Shown piece by piece: positions 53,516-64,000 of a stretch of 64,000 nt of DNA. Under the pieces are notes generated by a model. The model ran no database searches and was not told the origin of the DNA. It was given only the letters and a program-made list of their open reading frames with translations. Origin of the DNA: Pictodentalium vernedei (Eukaryota; Mollusca; Scaphopoda; Dentaliida; Dentaliidae). The number at the start of each line of letters is the position of its first letter. The stretch's first letter is position 1. Location: assembly GCA_031216915.1 (NCBI GenBank), contig CM062293.1, forward strand, positions 150,978,285-151,042,284, read 5' to 3'. The position numbers and the translations under genes are program-made.

Positions 53516-55535
53516 TAGAGCTGTCTCGGTGTCGTTTTTTTTCGGTGCGATTTTCGGTGTATAAGAACACCGAAAATCGAACCGAAGCAATTTTTTAAAA
53601 ATCGCGAAAGTCGATATTATACCCATAAAGAAATTTTCTGTTGCTGTTGTGCGTTTGCAACATGGAGCGACGTGCCACTCGCATAAAAGAAAGTCAGCAA
53701 GTTACAATTTTTTCTCTCAATATTTTCATAATTCATAATAGACATCTAATTAACATAAGAGCGTGTGGTCAATAGTCAATACGCACACTAATCAGGGCTT
53801 GCCTTGAGTCAGAGTCGATTGACTCCGGCCCCAAGAGGCCCCTTCTCGGGGCTTTTTTTTTTTCGGCCCCGACTTTTTTTTTCTGTCTTGGCTCCCGAAA
53901 TCTCAGTGTTGGAAGGTTTGGGCAACGAAATTTTGCGAGAATAATTTTTCCATTTATGTCTCATTCACACAAGTGTGATTACAATAGAAGCAGCAAATAA
54001 CAGAAAAAATAATAATACAAACTGTTTTTGTCTGATTCGAATTAACATCCACCTAAATCCGCATGAAAATTGAGAAAATCCCAAGATTAAACAGAAAAAA
54101 AACCAAACACATTTACTAGACTTCGAAAGCACGCTTGTCAACTAATGGGGGAATTCCCTTCAATCCCACAATACTATGTGTGGGTACATCCGATCCTAAC
54201 ATTTGAATAAATGCAACACAAGACACAGAAACTGCCACCAAATAAATGTACGAAATAAAATAAAATGTGTACCTGTGTCTACGTGGAGAGGTGCGGGCCG
54301 GGGGGGGGTGGGGGGGGAGGTTGGCATTCCATTTCTGAAATATCCAAAGCTGTGGGGAATTTTCATAGACTGAAATTACTTAAACGGTAAACTGAAATGT
54401 TTTTTTTTTCAATTTTTTTCTTTGAGACAACCCTTGCATCGAAAATACACACCCCACAATATGTACGAAACGTCCTAAAATTTTATCAACAAAAAATCCA
54501 AAATGTCTATGTATGAAACGTCCAGCACCCACATGATGGGTCCAAGTCGTTCCGTCCCTGGGACGATTCGTCCTCTAACATAGTGGGACATTTCGTCCTC
54601 GAGACAATAGCAAATCATTAAGATGATATGGGATGTTGGATTTTTTTCATGATGTAACAAGACATGATCACATCCTTAGAAATGGTATGCCAAACAAGTT
54701 TTAATGATACACATCACATGTTCACATTAAGTTGTGGATTTGTTTTTGCCTAAAAAACATCTAGGTAGATAAGAAACACATTCCACTGGAATGTGTTTTT
54801 TTATCTACCTAGATTTTTTTTTTCTAAGCAAAAGCAATCAACTAAGGTCGCCATTGGAAAGAATGTAACAACATAAAATTACCCCAAAAGGCCCCTACCT
54901 CAATATCTGCGAGACTTTTTTCAGGCCCCCAGCAGGCCCCGACCTCAACATCTGGGGGACTTTTTTTTAGGCAAGGCAAGCCCTGCACTTGATTGATAGT
55001 CGAGTGTCCCTGCTTCTAATTGTGCAAATCCCTCAGTCCCGATAATCTTCCAATCTGTGTGCCGTTTTCTGTTCAATTACTGGACTTTTGTTTCAAGAGT
55101 TTGCAGCAGGAACGCTCAACTGTCAATCGAGTGTGCATATTCAGCACACGCTCTTATGTTAATTAGATGTTTACACGTGAAACCTAAACTAACATTGTGG
55201 ATTTAAAGGCTCTTAATTTCATTACGTTGATTGATAGAATATTCAATACACATCATGACATGCATAGATTATTAGATTAATGCCTGACGATCATAAAGGT
55301 ACTGTATTTTTTTCAATATTTTACAAAAAAAAGTGTTTTTATGGACTTGAAACGAGGACCACTTTTCTCAAAACAGCGCTAAAAGTTACTAAAACCTCAC
55401 TCGCGCACGATTTTCAAACTCGAAAGACTGAATGAGGCACATGTGTTATTAACATCAACATCGACATCGAGGTTTTTCGTCCAAACAAATTGAAAATCGA
55501 CATCGAAGTCAAATTTCAACACCGAGACAGCTCTA
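53516..55535. mobile_element. hAT-type long-TIR element (TAGAGCTGTCTCGGTG ends) in DIRS H
   Basis: The 2020-bp insertion starts TAGAGCTGTCTCGGTGT and ends CACCGAGACAGCTCTA. AATTATAA flanks it on both sides (53508..53515 and 55536..55543), an exact 8-bp hAT duplication. The inverted similarity extends into the interior (ACATCTAATTAACATAAGAG near 53733 against its complement near 55150), so it is a foldback type. Its centre is taken by another element at 53793..54985. No transposase is seen. Confidence 0.9.
53793..54985. mobile_element. hAT-like element with CAGGGCTTGCC ends, nested
   Basis: The 1193-bp element begins CAGGGCTTGCCTTGAGTC and ends AGGCAAGGCAAGCCCTG. The subterminal GGCCCCGA-type repeats resemble the 212-bp relative at 12862..13073. 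A clear target duplication is not seen. It contains a hairpin near 54760..54830 (ACATCTAGGTAGATAA folded with its complement), a poly-G tract near 54298..54321, and GTACGAAACGTCC and GGACGATTCGTCC motifs near 54460..54610. No coding capacity is recognised. Confidence 0.75.
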
Positions 55536-55975
55536 AATTATAAGAGGGTTTCTTGTACCCTCGTGAGGAGTTTCCTTTTGACAATTTTTGTCTGGAATGC
55601 CCTCCTTACTCTTGTCTGCTGAAGTGAGTCGTTGATACGCCGACTTCAAAAGCAGTGGGCTGAGTTATACGTGGTACACATAACTGCTCTGGAAGGAACT
55701 CTAAGAGAGGCACGAACGTCCTCAAATTCCTTTCCCTTGAGACGTTGCGGCATAGCTCTTGTAAGGTGATCTGCGAAAGACATAATGTTCAAATTCGCTC
55801 TATTTGAAGAAATTGCCGTCTCAATTGTGTCTGAGCGAATAGTGAATGATAAAGGTAAGGATACTTCTAGATCCCCGGCTTGCTCATCCAAATGCAGAAC
55901 AACTCTCTCAACATCTTCCCCGACCGTTTTTAAATGAACGTGGTCCAAAAAACGGTATGTATACTGAAGATGAAT
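55536..55975 (-). pseudogene. gag remnant of DIRS H, part 1
   Basis: Gag text of family II, with FADHLTRAMPQRLKGKEFEDVRASLRV, colinear with copy C near 14340..14600. It stops where copy G begins and continues after it at 62887. Confidence 0.8.
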
Positions 55976-56202
55976 GTTAAAAAATTTATAGTAATTTATA
56001 TATTTTTTATACTTACCAATGACCCAGACATAGCTGGTGCTAACTCTTAAAATATAGGGCCAAACACAAATTTTGCCCCCCAATCCCCAAAATTTGCATC
56101 TAAAACTAAAGAAAACATGTCCTGAAAGGCCCTCCACACTTCGCCCCTACTGCGCATGCGCAGTGTCAAGGACATTCCGAAATTGGCGCCATTAATCATT
56201 CT
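55976..56202. repeat. Left (3') ITR of DIRS G
   Basis: Inverted and identical relative to 62696..62886 over the shared part. TGCGCATGCGCA at 56151..56162. Confidence 0.92.
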
Positions 56203-56277
56203 AATAACCAGTGCCTGGTAAGCGCTATGTACTCAGCGGGGAGGCAAGAGTTCCCAACTCCTGGGAGGGCCATCCCC

Positions 56278-56359
56278 GTCTGGGTCATTGGTAAGTATAA
56301 AAAATATATAAATTACTATAAATTTTTTAACATTTTTATACTGTACCAATGACCCAGAC
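56278..56359. repeat. ICR of DIRS G
   Basis: Near-palindrome, reading as the ICRs of B, D and E. Confidence 0.9.
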
Positions 56360-56959
56360 ATAGCTGAATAGTAAAAAGGCTGGAGGGCCAAGGACATAGA
56401 GCAAAATGGAATACGCTCAATAAAATAAAATAGAGTCATCCCCTGTAGGGAAAAAGAAGTAATAGGCCTTACATGTATCTTTCTTATTTATGATAAATTA
56501 GAAAGATACAACACCTTCTAAAATTGAGCTTCATACATCCATGTACTCTATTAATATCCAATATAATCCTTATACTAATAATTTTCAAAGTAAGCCAATA
56601 AATAAAGTAAGTCTAGAGAATAGAGACTCTTATACTCCTAAAAGTGTCTGAGGATTGCATAATCATGTCCGTTGACATATGCAATATTCAAAAGCTATAC
56701 TTTAAAAACTAAGACTTGAATGAATTTTAAAAACCTAAACTTCTCACTAAACAACCATCCCAATAACAGCTCAGAATTACTAACTCCGGAGGAGGTATCC
56801 CCTTGTTTTCATAGTAAAACAGGTGACCCAAGGGAACACCCTCCCCCCCCCCCCCTTTTTCTTGCCCTGGGTCAAATAGCCCAGAGCGAAGAGGGCAGCC
56901 GAACGGAGACACTGCCGAAACAGACAGCCTACCTAGCTATAGTAGCAACTGTTAAGTGA

Positions 56960-58860
56960 ATGACATTCTGAGCAGTAGATAATAGACCTAACAATAGAGG
57001 CCTCCAGAAATGGACTCGATATTTCTGAGATAAAATTCATGAATGTGGATGGCTGAGCGCAATGAGCGGCCTTCAAAAATCTATAATAGCGACACTATTA
57101 ATGTAAGCCCAAGAAGTAGAAGAACTCTTACTTCATGAGCCGAAATCTTAAGCACAACTGCTAAGTCAATGATATACTATAAGCAGTACCGATAGTTAAT
57201 AGAATCCATTAACAATAAAATGGTGCGTAACGTCCTTCTACTAGACATCAAAGACAGAAGAAGCTTACGCCCATAGTAATAAACAGAAATCTGTTTATAA
57301 ATACATAAACTGTACCCGGAAAGAGTAAAGGCCTATGCCCATACGAAGACGGAAGGACCTTAAAATAATAGGTTCCGGATAATAGGAGCCTAACTCTTAT
57401 GCAACAATCCAACCTAAATAGTAACGGAAGTATTGATTCCGAAACTATGAAAGTGAAAATCATCCATCGATAGTGCATGAAACTCACTGACTCTACAGTA
57501 AAAGAGAAACCAACAGAATTACTGTCTAAAAGGTCAGAATTTGAAAACTACTGTTTCCAGAGGCTCAAATGATTACTTAGCTAAATAAGAACCGAAGTTA
57601 AAATCCGTATAGGAATTTAATCTAAAGATTCTAAGTCTATTTATCAAAAAGTTACTAACTGACTTCAGATAAAGAGACAAAAGACTCAATTGTAAACTAT
57701 CGTAGAGTGCATAGGTATGAGGTAATATAAACCTATAACCTAAATAATAACAGGCTGCAGTAGATCTTGTGAAACAAGTATACTAAAAAATAGCAATGAG
57801 TAGTATGGAGGGATCAACAATATGAACATAATGATCCCTACACCACGACGGAAGAGCCTCCACTTTAGCCGCATAGAATAGTGAAGAAGAGGATCTCCTA
57901 TAGTAAGAAATCGCGTCCAAAGCTCGTCCAGTACAGTGCTTAAAATGCAATACGGATCACACAACGGAATACATGAAGGTTGCGACCTTGCAGGTTGTGA
58001 TAAAGATGACACGATTTACCCAGTGAAAAAGATCCTCACATAGAGGAAGATTTCACGTTAAAACCCACAGTAGACAAGAGAGAAAATTACTCATGATCTC
58101 TGTGAAGATAGAGATGCTATCAACAGAAATATATTGTGGTTGTTTATCTTAGCAATACCTGCTAAAACAACAGCGCCGGAGGATACGCGTATCCTATCAT
58201 TCCGTCCTATAGATCAATAGAGCGTTAAGAATATTAGCTCAGAGATCTGGACAAGCCAACACATACGTCTGCAATTGATTAGCAAGCTGTGTCATAAATA
58301 AATCATCATTGGGCGCTCCCATGATAGCAAATCTGATTGAATACTTGTTTGTTGAGAGTCCATTCTGACAGCAACAAGCGACCCGTAAGAGAACGGGAGT
58401 CCGATAAAACAATCAGACGACCCGGAATATGACGGACCAAAACTGAATTTGGTGTACTATAACCAACAGACGGATTCTTTCCATTAAATTGAATAACGGA
58501 AACGAAAGAGTGCCTCCCTGGTTCCGGAGATACGCCACTACTGTCGAATTAAAGGACAGGAATTTGGGCATGCGTTTCTGAATAATGTTCATGCAATGAC
58601 ATAAAGCAAGCCTAAAAAACATTATTCCGCGGAAGAAAACTGATTGCTAAAAGACTGCGGAACCCAAAGACCCAGGCACTTCGAATCCGTAGGGATCAGT
58701 ATAATATCCCAATCTGTATGACTGGCAACCGTCATAACAGCCACACTCGGGTTCGGCAACTGCGGCGGCACTCTCTGAGTCAACCACCGAATGTTTGCCC
58801 CAGTCTGAATCTCTTGTAACACTAGATAGACAAGAGAACGTGTAAATCGAGCAATTCATG
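56960..58860 (-). pseudogene. YR and RNase H remnants of DIRS G
   Basis: Decayed text colinear with the same part of D, including the RNase H stretch near 58700..58800 and the GTLSFPLFNLMERI piece near 58500. It is not coding now. Confidence 0.75.
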
Positions 58861-58869
58861 GATTGCCGA

Positions 58870-61800
58870 AAAGTTGCCGTCGAAGAGAAGCTCCTCCGAG
58901 AACGAAGCGACTCTGAGAGAGTTCTTAACCTTACTATCCACGCGAGTGGATGTAGCTAGGGCTGCGTCACGTCTAACTAACTCCAATCAGCCACTGAAGG
59001 GCGGAGTTATACGTGAACAAACTACTTCCCTCAAAAGAAATTACATTGAGAATAATATCCCGTAAATCTTTTCTTGAAGACGTAATGATAACGCCTCAGT
59101 AAGGCGGATTACGTATAATAAAGCGTCTAAGTTAAGTCTACTATACATAATGTCGTTCCCAACATTGAAATTGGAAAAGACATAAACGGCGAAAAAGAAT
59201 ATATGCAGTTTTTAATCACACCGTCTAGACGCATATGAACTCTCGGTATGCCCTGCTCTGCCAAAATAAACTATTTGTATAAATGATAAAATGGCAGAAA
59301 TGAGCAACGCGGACAAGAAACTAAACTATCATGCTTAGTAGCAGACTTGTATATATATATATAGCGTCGAAAAATAAAACACATGTTGTAATGACAATAT
59401 TGGACTACGTCGGTAAGTCAGGGACAATGTCCCCGAACCGATCGAAAAATCCGAGTCCAATGACGCTATAAGTCTCTTATCCAAGATCGCAGCAATGAAG
59501 TCCGAAATAATAATCACTGGAAGATAATGCCAAAAGATATGAAAGGCATCTTCCGATACTACTAAAGGGAAAACTCGAAATCTTTCGAATCCCTTTCGCC
59601 ATCCTGTCGGACCCTATAAAGCGTTCGGTCGTCCGTACCTGATGCAACCGCGGACCGCACCGACCCAGCGCCGTCGGATAATTCCTGATTCGACCGAGAA
59701 ACTGTCAATTGCTGGGATGCTGCGAAACAACTGTGCTAACTCGGATAGCACGTCCGTCACTGAGGCTTGAGGAGAAGCGGTCTTACGATGCATTGCCGCT
59801 GGAAGCTCCGTGATCGTTACCCCGTGCATACTACCAATATGCGAGCGAACGGAGTGTATAGGCCCCGTGTCCCTTGGCTACCGGATGGCGTGACCTATTC
59901 GCCGTGGAATCACTGAATGCCGAAACTGATCGGATACTCGAGGTCACGTAGCCAATGTGCGGTCGTGTGCCCTGCTGTGAGGATGAGGAAGCATTAAAGA
60001 CAGTCTCTCGGACTGTCAGTATAACGGAGAGTCCCGACCAACGGACATATGCTCCGAATGTAAAATATCTGAACCACAACATGCGGTCCCCTATGTTGTT
60101 GGGCGAGAGAGGGACCTCTCTCGCTCACAGCCCGGACGGACCTGGACCAGCCAGGAACCGGACTAACAGGCTTCCTCCGATCTGTCCTCAATCTGCCGTC
60201 ACTGGGTGAGTACTAAAGTAATTAAAGTGCTCGCATCACCCAAATCTCCTTCCTAGACCGCAACGGACGAACCCGGCAGCCGAACCATTCGATGAATGTA
60301 CGCTACACCGGGTGAGCTAGCGAATGTCACTCCGTAGGCGATAGACATATTCCATGAGCACTTATTGCCGCTAACTCTTCATTAACTATGACGACAGAGG
60401 CACACATTTGAAAGACATCTCCATAACTCTTCGAACAAGAAACCAGAAATGCTTGGTTAGCAAGCATAAAATAATAATATATATAGCGTCGTTCAATAAT
60501 TCAAAAGTTTGTGTGACATTATTGGACTATGTCGGAACTGAGGGACGATGTCCCTGAACCGAACCAAAAATTTCTAAGTCCACCGACGCTATCAGTTTCT
60601 TATCCGGCATCGCAGCATTCTGGTCCGACGAAAGAAGCTGGAGAAGACCAAGTCAGATGACATACACAACAGCATATGTTGTTCCGAAAGGGAAAGCTCG
60701 AAATCCTCCGAATCCCTTTCGGTATCCCGTCGGACCGGATGAAACTTTCGGACGTCCGTACCCGCTTCCGCGGAGCGTCCCGACCCAGCATCGTCGGATA
60801 AAATATATGCGACAGATTCAGTTGATGCTGGGATGCTGCGATAAACTGTGCTATTAAGGAAAGCACGTCCGTTCCCGAGGCCTGTGCAGTAGCGGTCTTA
60901 CGATGCATTGCCGCCGGAAGCTCCGTGTATGTTGACTCCCGCACACTTCCTATGCGAACGTCCGGAGTCTGCAGGCCTCGTGTCCCTGGCTACCGGATGA
61001 TGTGACCTGGTCGCCGAAGAATCCTTGATCGGCGAAGCTGGCAATATATCGGCGGTCACGCAGCCAAGGTGCGGTCGTGTGCGCTGACGAGAACAGGAAG
61101 CCTTAGCAGTCTCAGCGGACTGCCTATACAACGGAGCGTCCCGAGCGACGGACGTATGCTCCGCTTACGACACATTTTGTACCACAACATCTGGGGCCAG
61201 ATGTTGTTGAACGAGAGAGGGGCCTCCCTCGCTTGCCGTCCGGATGGACCGGAACGAGCTATGAACCGGACTAAAAGGCTTCCTGCGTTCTCCCTCCGAT
61301 CCGCCGTCACTGGGTGTGCATTAGGTTAGTTTATAGTGCTCGCATCACCCCAAAATGCCTTCTAGACCGCAACGGACGAACCCGGCTGCCGAACCATTCG
61401 GTGAATGGACGCTACACCGGGCGAGCTAGCGGACGTCAAAGGCCGTCGAACCTACTAGGGTCCTCTTAGGCAATTGGCGTATTTACATGAGCACTTTTCC
61501 GCTAGCCCTTCATTAATTGTGACGACGGAGGCACACTGTTGGAAGACATCACAGATACATCACCCTAATCTTGATCGTCTGAAATAGAAATTGATAAAGT
61601 AGAGTGACCCTGCGGGGAAAGGACCGGAGTGTCCAAATCCCCAACAACATACCGTGACATACGCTTCCCATATTGTCATCGAAATCATACGATACAGAAC
61701 AGGAGTTAATGCGAGTACACTGACCACATATAGAATGATAATAAAGTCAGAGGAAGACTTCCTCTTAAAACAATTGATCAATATCCTTTCAATGTGAAAA
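58870..61800 (-). pseudogene. gag-derived region of DIRS G, with an internal duplicate
   Basis: It runs from the LELVRRDAA-type block (near 58960) to the N-terminal Cys-rich module (near 61780). The gag middle occurs twice (about 59340..60430 and 60450..61550), as in copy D. Short (TA)n tracts mark the start of each unit. Confidence 0.78.
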
Positions 61801-62695
61801 GAAAACAAGTCCTGGTACTCGCACTAACCCCTGGCAATCAAAATACATAATAATAATATGATCCATTGATATAGAAAAAATAATTGAAATCAAAATATTT
61901 TGAAAAAATATTTTTTCAGAACAGCCCAAGTTTCTGAAAAGTAACGTTGAGCCCCAATGGATCCCAAGCCTAAGTGTGGACAAAAATTTTAAAAATATTT
62001 TAAACAATTTATTCAACACTTACGAACAATAATAATGTATCTAGTTATGATTAAAATAACATCAAGATATTATTTTTTAGAAATCCCCCCCTCACACAGA
62101 GGGCTGTTGAAAATGTAAACAATGAGTGTAAAAACACTAAAATAAGACTCCAGGCACCCAGGCCCGAAATCAGTTACCAAAAATACACTATCTGATGCAA
62201 AACAGAGACTTCCAGGGAAGAAACTGCAGAACATCAGATGGTAGATGCAGAACACAACGCCTAACCACCCCTAGGTGAAGACGTAAACATGGGGAAAGAA
62301 CAGAATTCATTCTGTTATTCAGCTAAAACTCCCAAGAAAATTTAGTAATAATAATTACAAAAACTATGCCAAAAGCATGGGAGAATAGCAAGGGGGAACT
62401 TAAAGGACAGGGAGAGAGGAAAACACTTAAAAAAACAGTGTAACTAAATAATCAGAATGACAACAAAATGGCTGCTGCCTTGAAAATAGGTAACTTAACA
62501 TAATTTCATTAAAAAATTTTAAGTTACAGCCCTGATAATATTCTGTCACACATTCTTTTCCTCTCCTCCTTCTCTATCCTCCTTAGAATCACCATTTCAC
62601 TAATATTTATGTGTCTGGCATCATTTAAACTGAGATTTATAAGCACAAAGATCAGTCAGATGTTAACTGATGAAGGGCCAAACTTAGAATGATTA

Positions 62696-62886
62696 ATGGC
62701 GCCAATTTCGGAATGTCCTTGACACTGCGCATGCGCAGTAGGGGCGAAGTGTGGAGGGCCTTTCAGGACATGTTTTCTTTAGTTTTAGATGCAAATTTTG
62801 GGGATTGGGGGGCAAAATTTGTGTTTGGCCCTATATTTTAAGAGTTAGCACCAGCTATGTCTGGGTCATTGGTACAGTATAAAAAT
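62696..62886. repeat. Right (5') ITR of DIRS G
   Basis: Inverted relative to 55976..56202. TGCGCATGCGCA at 62726..62737; ends TACAGTATAAAAAT. Confidence 0.92.
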
Positions 62887-64000
62887 ATAAGAAACCGCCT
62901 TCTTCCGCGCACTCAAAAGGATAAATATGGCGTCGTCTATATGGCCGAAGGCCTGCAAAATCTGCATAAACTGAACCGGAAAAGAAAGAACTTCCTGCTT
63001 TGTCCAGATAAAGTCTGCGCCTAACGACACCAGCGGTTTCTCTCTTGTTGTCGCGGCATTCTGATTCGGCAGAACAAAATCAGGGTAGTATAGATGGATG
63101 AAAGCCATCGCAACCATGTACTGTTCCGAAAGGGAAGGGTAATCCTCTTCCTTATCCCTTTCACCATCCAAGAGAACCAGTTGCGAATCTCGGTCCATTG
63201 CATCTGCATGAACAGATGACTGGACCAACCCAGCACCGTCCGACAGCTCAGATTTGGAGTCTGAGAGAGGCTGCAACTGCACTTGCTGGGATGCTGCGAT
63301 CAGCTGCGCAATCTGCGACAGCAAGTCTGTCATCGATGCCTGGGGAGCAGCAGTCTTCTGTTCCTTAGCCGCATGCTGCTCCTGGGACGGTGTGTCGGAA
63401 ATGGATCCTTTCTTCGAACGTCCTAATGATCAAGGCCTCATCTCCCTAGCTACCGGATGGTCCGACTTCACGACGAAGAGTGGTTCCTTCTTCATGCAAC
63501 AGGCTGGATATCCGAAGTCGAGTAGCTAGGATGTGGTCGTGTGTGCTTAAATAATGTAGTGGAGGAAGCCGTGACTGAAGCCGACCCCGGCTGCAAACTA
63601 GACAGAGCGTCCCGAGCCACAGACGGATATATGCTCCGTCTCGTGCAAGTTTCCAACCAGAAAACGTCATTTCGACCTTGTGAAACGTAGCGGAGGAAGC
63701 CTTGACTGAAGCCGACCCCAGCTGCTGACTAAACAGAGCGTCCCGAGTGGAGGGCGGACATATGCTCCGGCTTGTGCAAGTTTCTCAAACAATATCTGAC
63801 CCCAGACGTTGCTAGATTAGAGAGGGGGGGGAGGGGGGCTCTCCCACTTCCAGCCTATCAGACCTCGCCGAATACAAGAACTTGCTGACTTCCTCCCTAT
63901 TTCCGTCGTCGCTGGGTGAGCTATTTATATTATAGTGCTCGCTCTACCCAACCCACTTCTTACAGACTTACACAGACGGAGTAACGTTTCACCGGTGGAG
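62887..64000 (-). pseudogene. gag remnant of DIRS H, part 2
   Basis: It continues the H gag after copy G. The minus strand shows MTDLLSQIAQLIAASQQ, matching the ISQLIAASQQ-type block of the other copies, and a Ser/Arg-rich region. The 130-bp tandem duplication shared with copy C starts at 63556 and 63687. The N-terminal module and 5' ITR are beyond the window. Confidence 0.78.
63556..63790. repeat. Tandem duplication (~130 bp) in gag of DIRS H
   Basis: Two units starting 'gtagtggaggaagcc' (63556) and 'gtagcggaggaagcc' (63687), homologous to 15287..15545 in copy C. Confidence 0.8.

Larger units (their letters stand above)
55976..62886 (-). mobile_element. DIRS-like retrotransposon G, non-autonomous derivative with family I ends, in DIRS H
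   Basis: This 6911-bp element is a sister of copy D. ITRs are 55976..56202 and 62696..62886 and read as identical over their shared 190 bp or so; the ICR is 56278..56359. Interior: YR-derived (about 56960..57970), RNase H-derived (about 57970..58860) and gag-derived (about 58870..61800) text, with the gag middle present twice. No RT segment is recognised. Frames are broken many times. Identical ITRs with a decayed interior imply a recent move by enzymes supplied from elsewhere. It interrupts the gag region of H with no target duplication. Confidence 0.92.
41791..64000 (-). mobile_element. DIRS-like retrotransposon H (family II), cut by the right edge, multiply interrupted
   Basis: H begins with the family II left terminus (ATTATAAATTTAAAG) and has an ITR (41791..42019) and ICR (42088..42169). 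It is interrupted by F (42618..49162), hAT-type elements (50538..51709 and 53516..55535) and G (55976..62886). Its own text lies at 41791..42617, 49163..50537, 51710..53515, 55536..55975 and 62887..64000. It has RNase H, RT and gag remnants in the same order as copy C; no YR was recognised. Frames are broken many times. It is the oldest layer here, since everything else lies inside it. Its 5' end is off-window. Confidence 0.85.

Noticed and set aside
53785-54993. An 8-bp target duplication for the inner CAGGGCTTGCC element.
   Set aside because: The flanking 8-mers (ACACTAAT and CACTTGAT) do not match well enough. The element call rests on its ends and its relative at 12862.
1-64000. LTR retrotransposon interpretation of the repeated ends.
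   Set aside because: The end repeats are inverted, not direct. There is an ICR, no integrase or protease was recognised, and a tyrosine recombinase is present.

Overview
The window looks like intronic or intergenic DNA of a marine invertebrate, most likely a mollusc. The clues are a spliced eukaryotic exon, SINEs with RNA polymerase III heads, several classes of DNA transposon with clean target duplications, and diffuse repeats rich in 'ggacagacggac' and 'aatggctgccatcttgaatttcgg' type text that I associate with molluscan genomes (an inference; no search was run). About 80 percent of the window is transposon, and almost all of that is tyrosine-recombinase retrotransposons of the DIRS order, lying one inside another.

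Eight DIRS-like copies are present, all on the minus strand. A (1..3164 and 10295..11256) is cut by the left edge and holds B (3165..10294). C (11257..16955) abuts A with no base between them. D (20242..27209) sits in a modular tandem repeat. E (32771..39902) sits in a palindromic TTAA element. H (41791 to beyond the right edge) holds F (42618..49162), two hAT-type elements (50538..51709; 53516..55535, itself holding another element) and G (55976..62886). Each copy whose two ends are visible shows inverted terminal repeats (ITRs) and, near its 3' end, an internal complementary region (ICR) whose halves are the complements of the two outer termini. That is the DIRS1 arrangement. In element sense the order is 5' ITR, long leader, gag, reverse transcriptase (RT) with RNase H, tyrosine recombinase (YR), 3' noncoding, ICR, 3' ITR. 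E and F look nearly whole and B is close. A is more damaged. C, D, G and H are heavily broken, apparently non-autonomous copies.

The copies fall into at least three terminal types. Family I is A, B and E plus the internally decayed D and G, which have the same ends. Family II is C and H. F stands alone. The main biological point is that G has two ITRs that read as identical although its inside is thoroughly decayed, and D shares its internal arrangement. This suggests a DIRS lineage that is moved in trans by relatives such as B and E. C and H form a second such pair.

The only recognisable host coding sequence is one 105-bp exon of cytochrome c oxidase subunit 5A (41158..41262, minus strand), with both splice sites. 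No other exon of that gene was found, so the exon lies in a sea of transposons: H begins about 530 bp upstream of it, and a 5S-rRNA-headed SINE lies about 90 bp downstream. The gaps between DIRS copies (16956..20241, 27210..32770, 39903..41790) contain SINEs, MITEs, hAT-type elements and unassigned AT-rich DNA.
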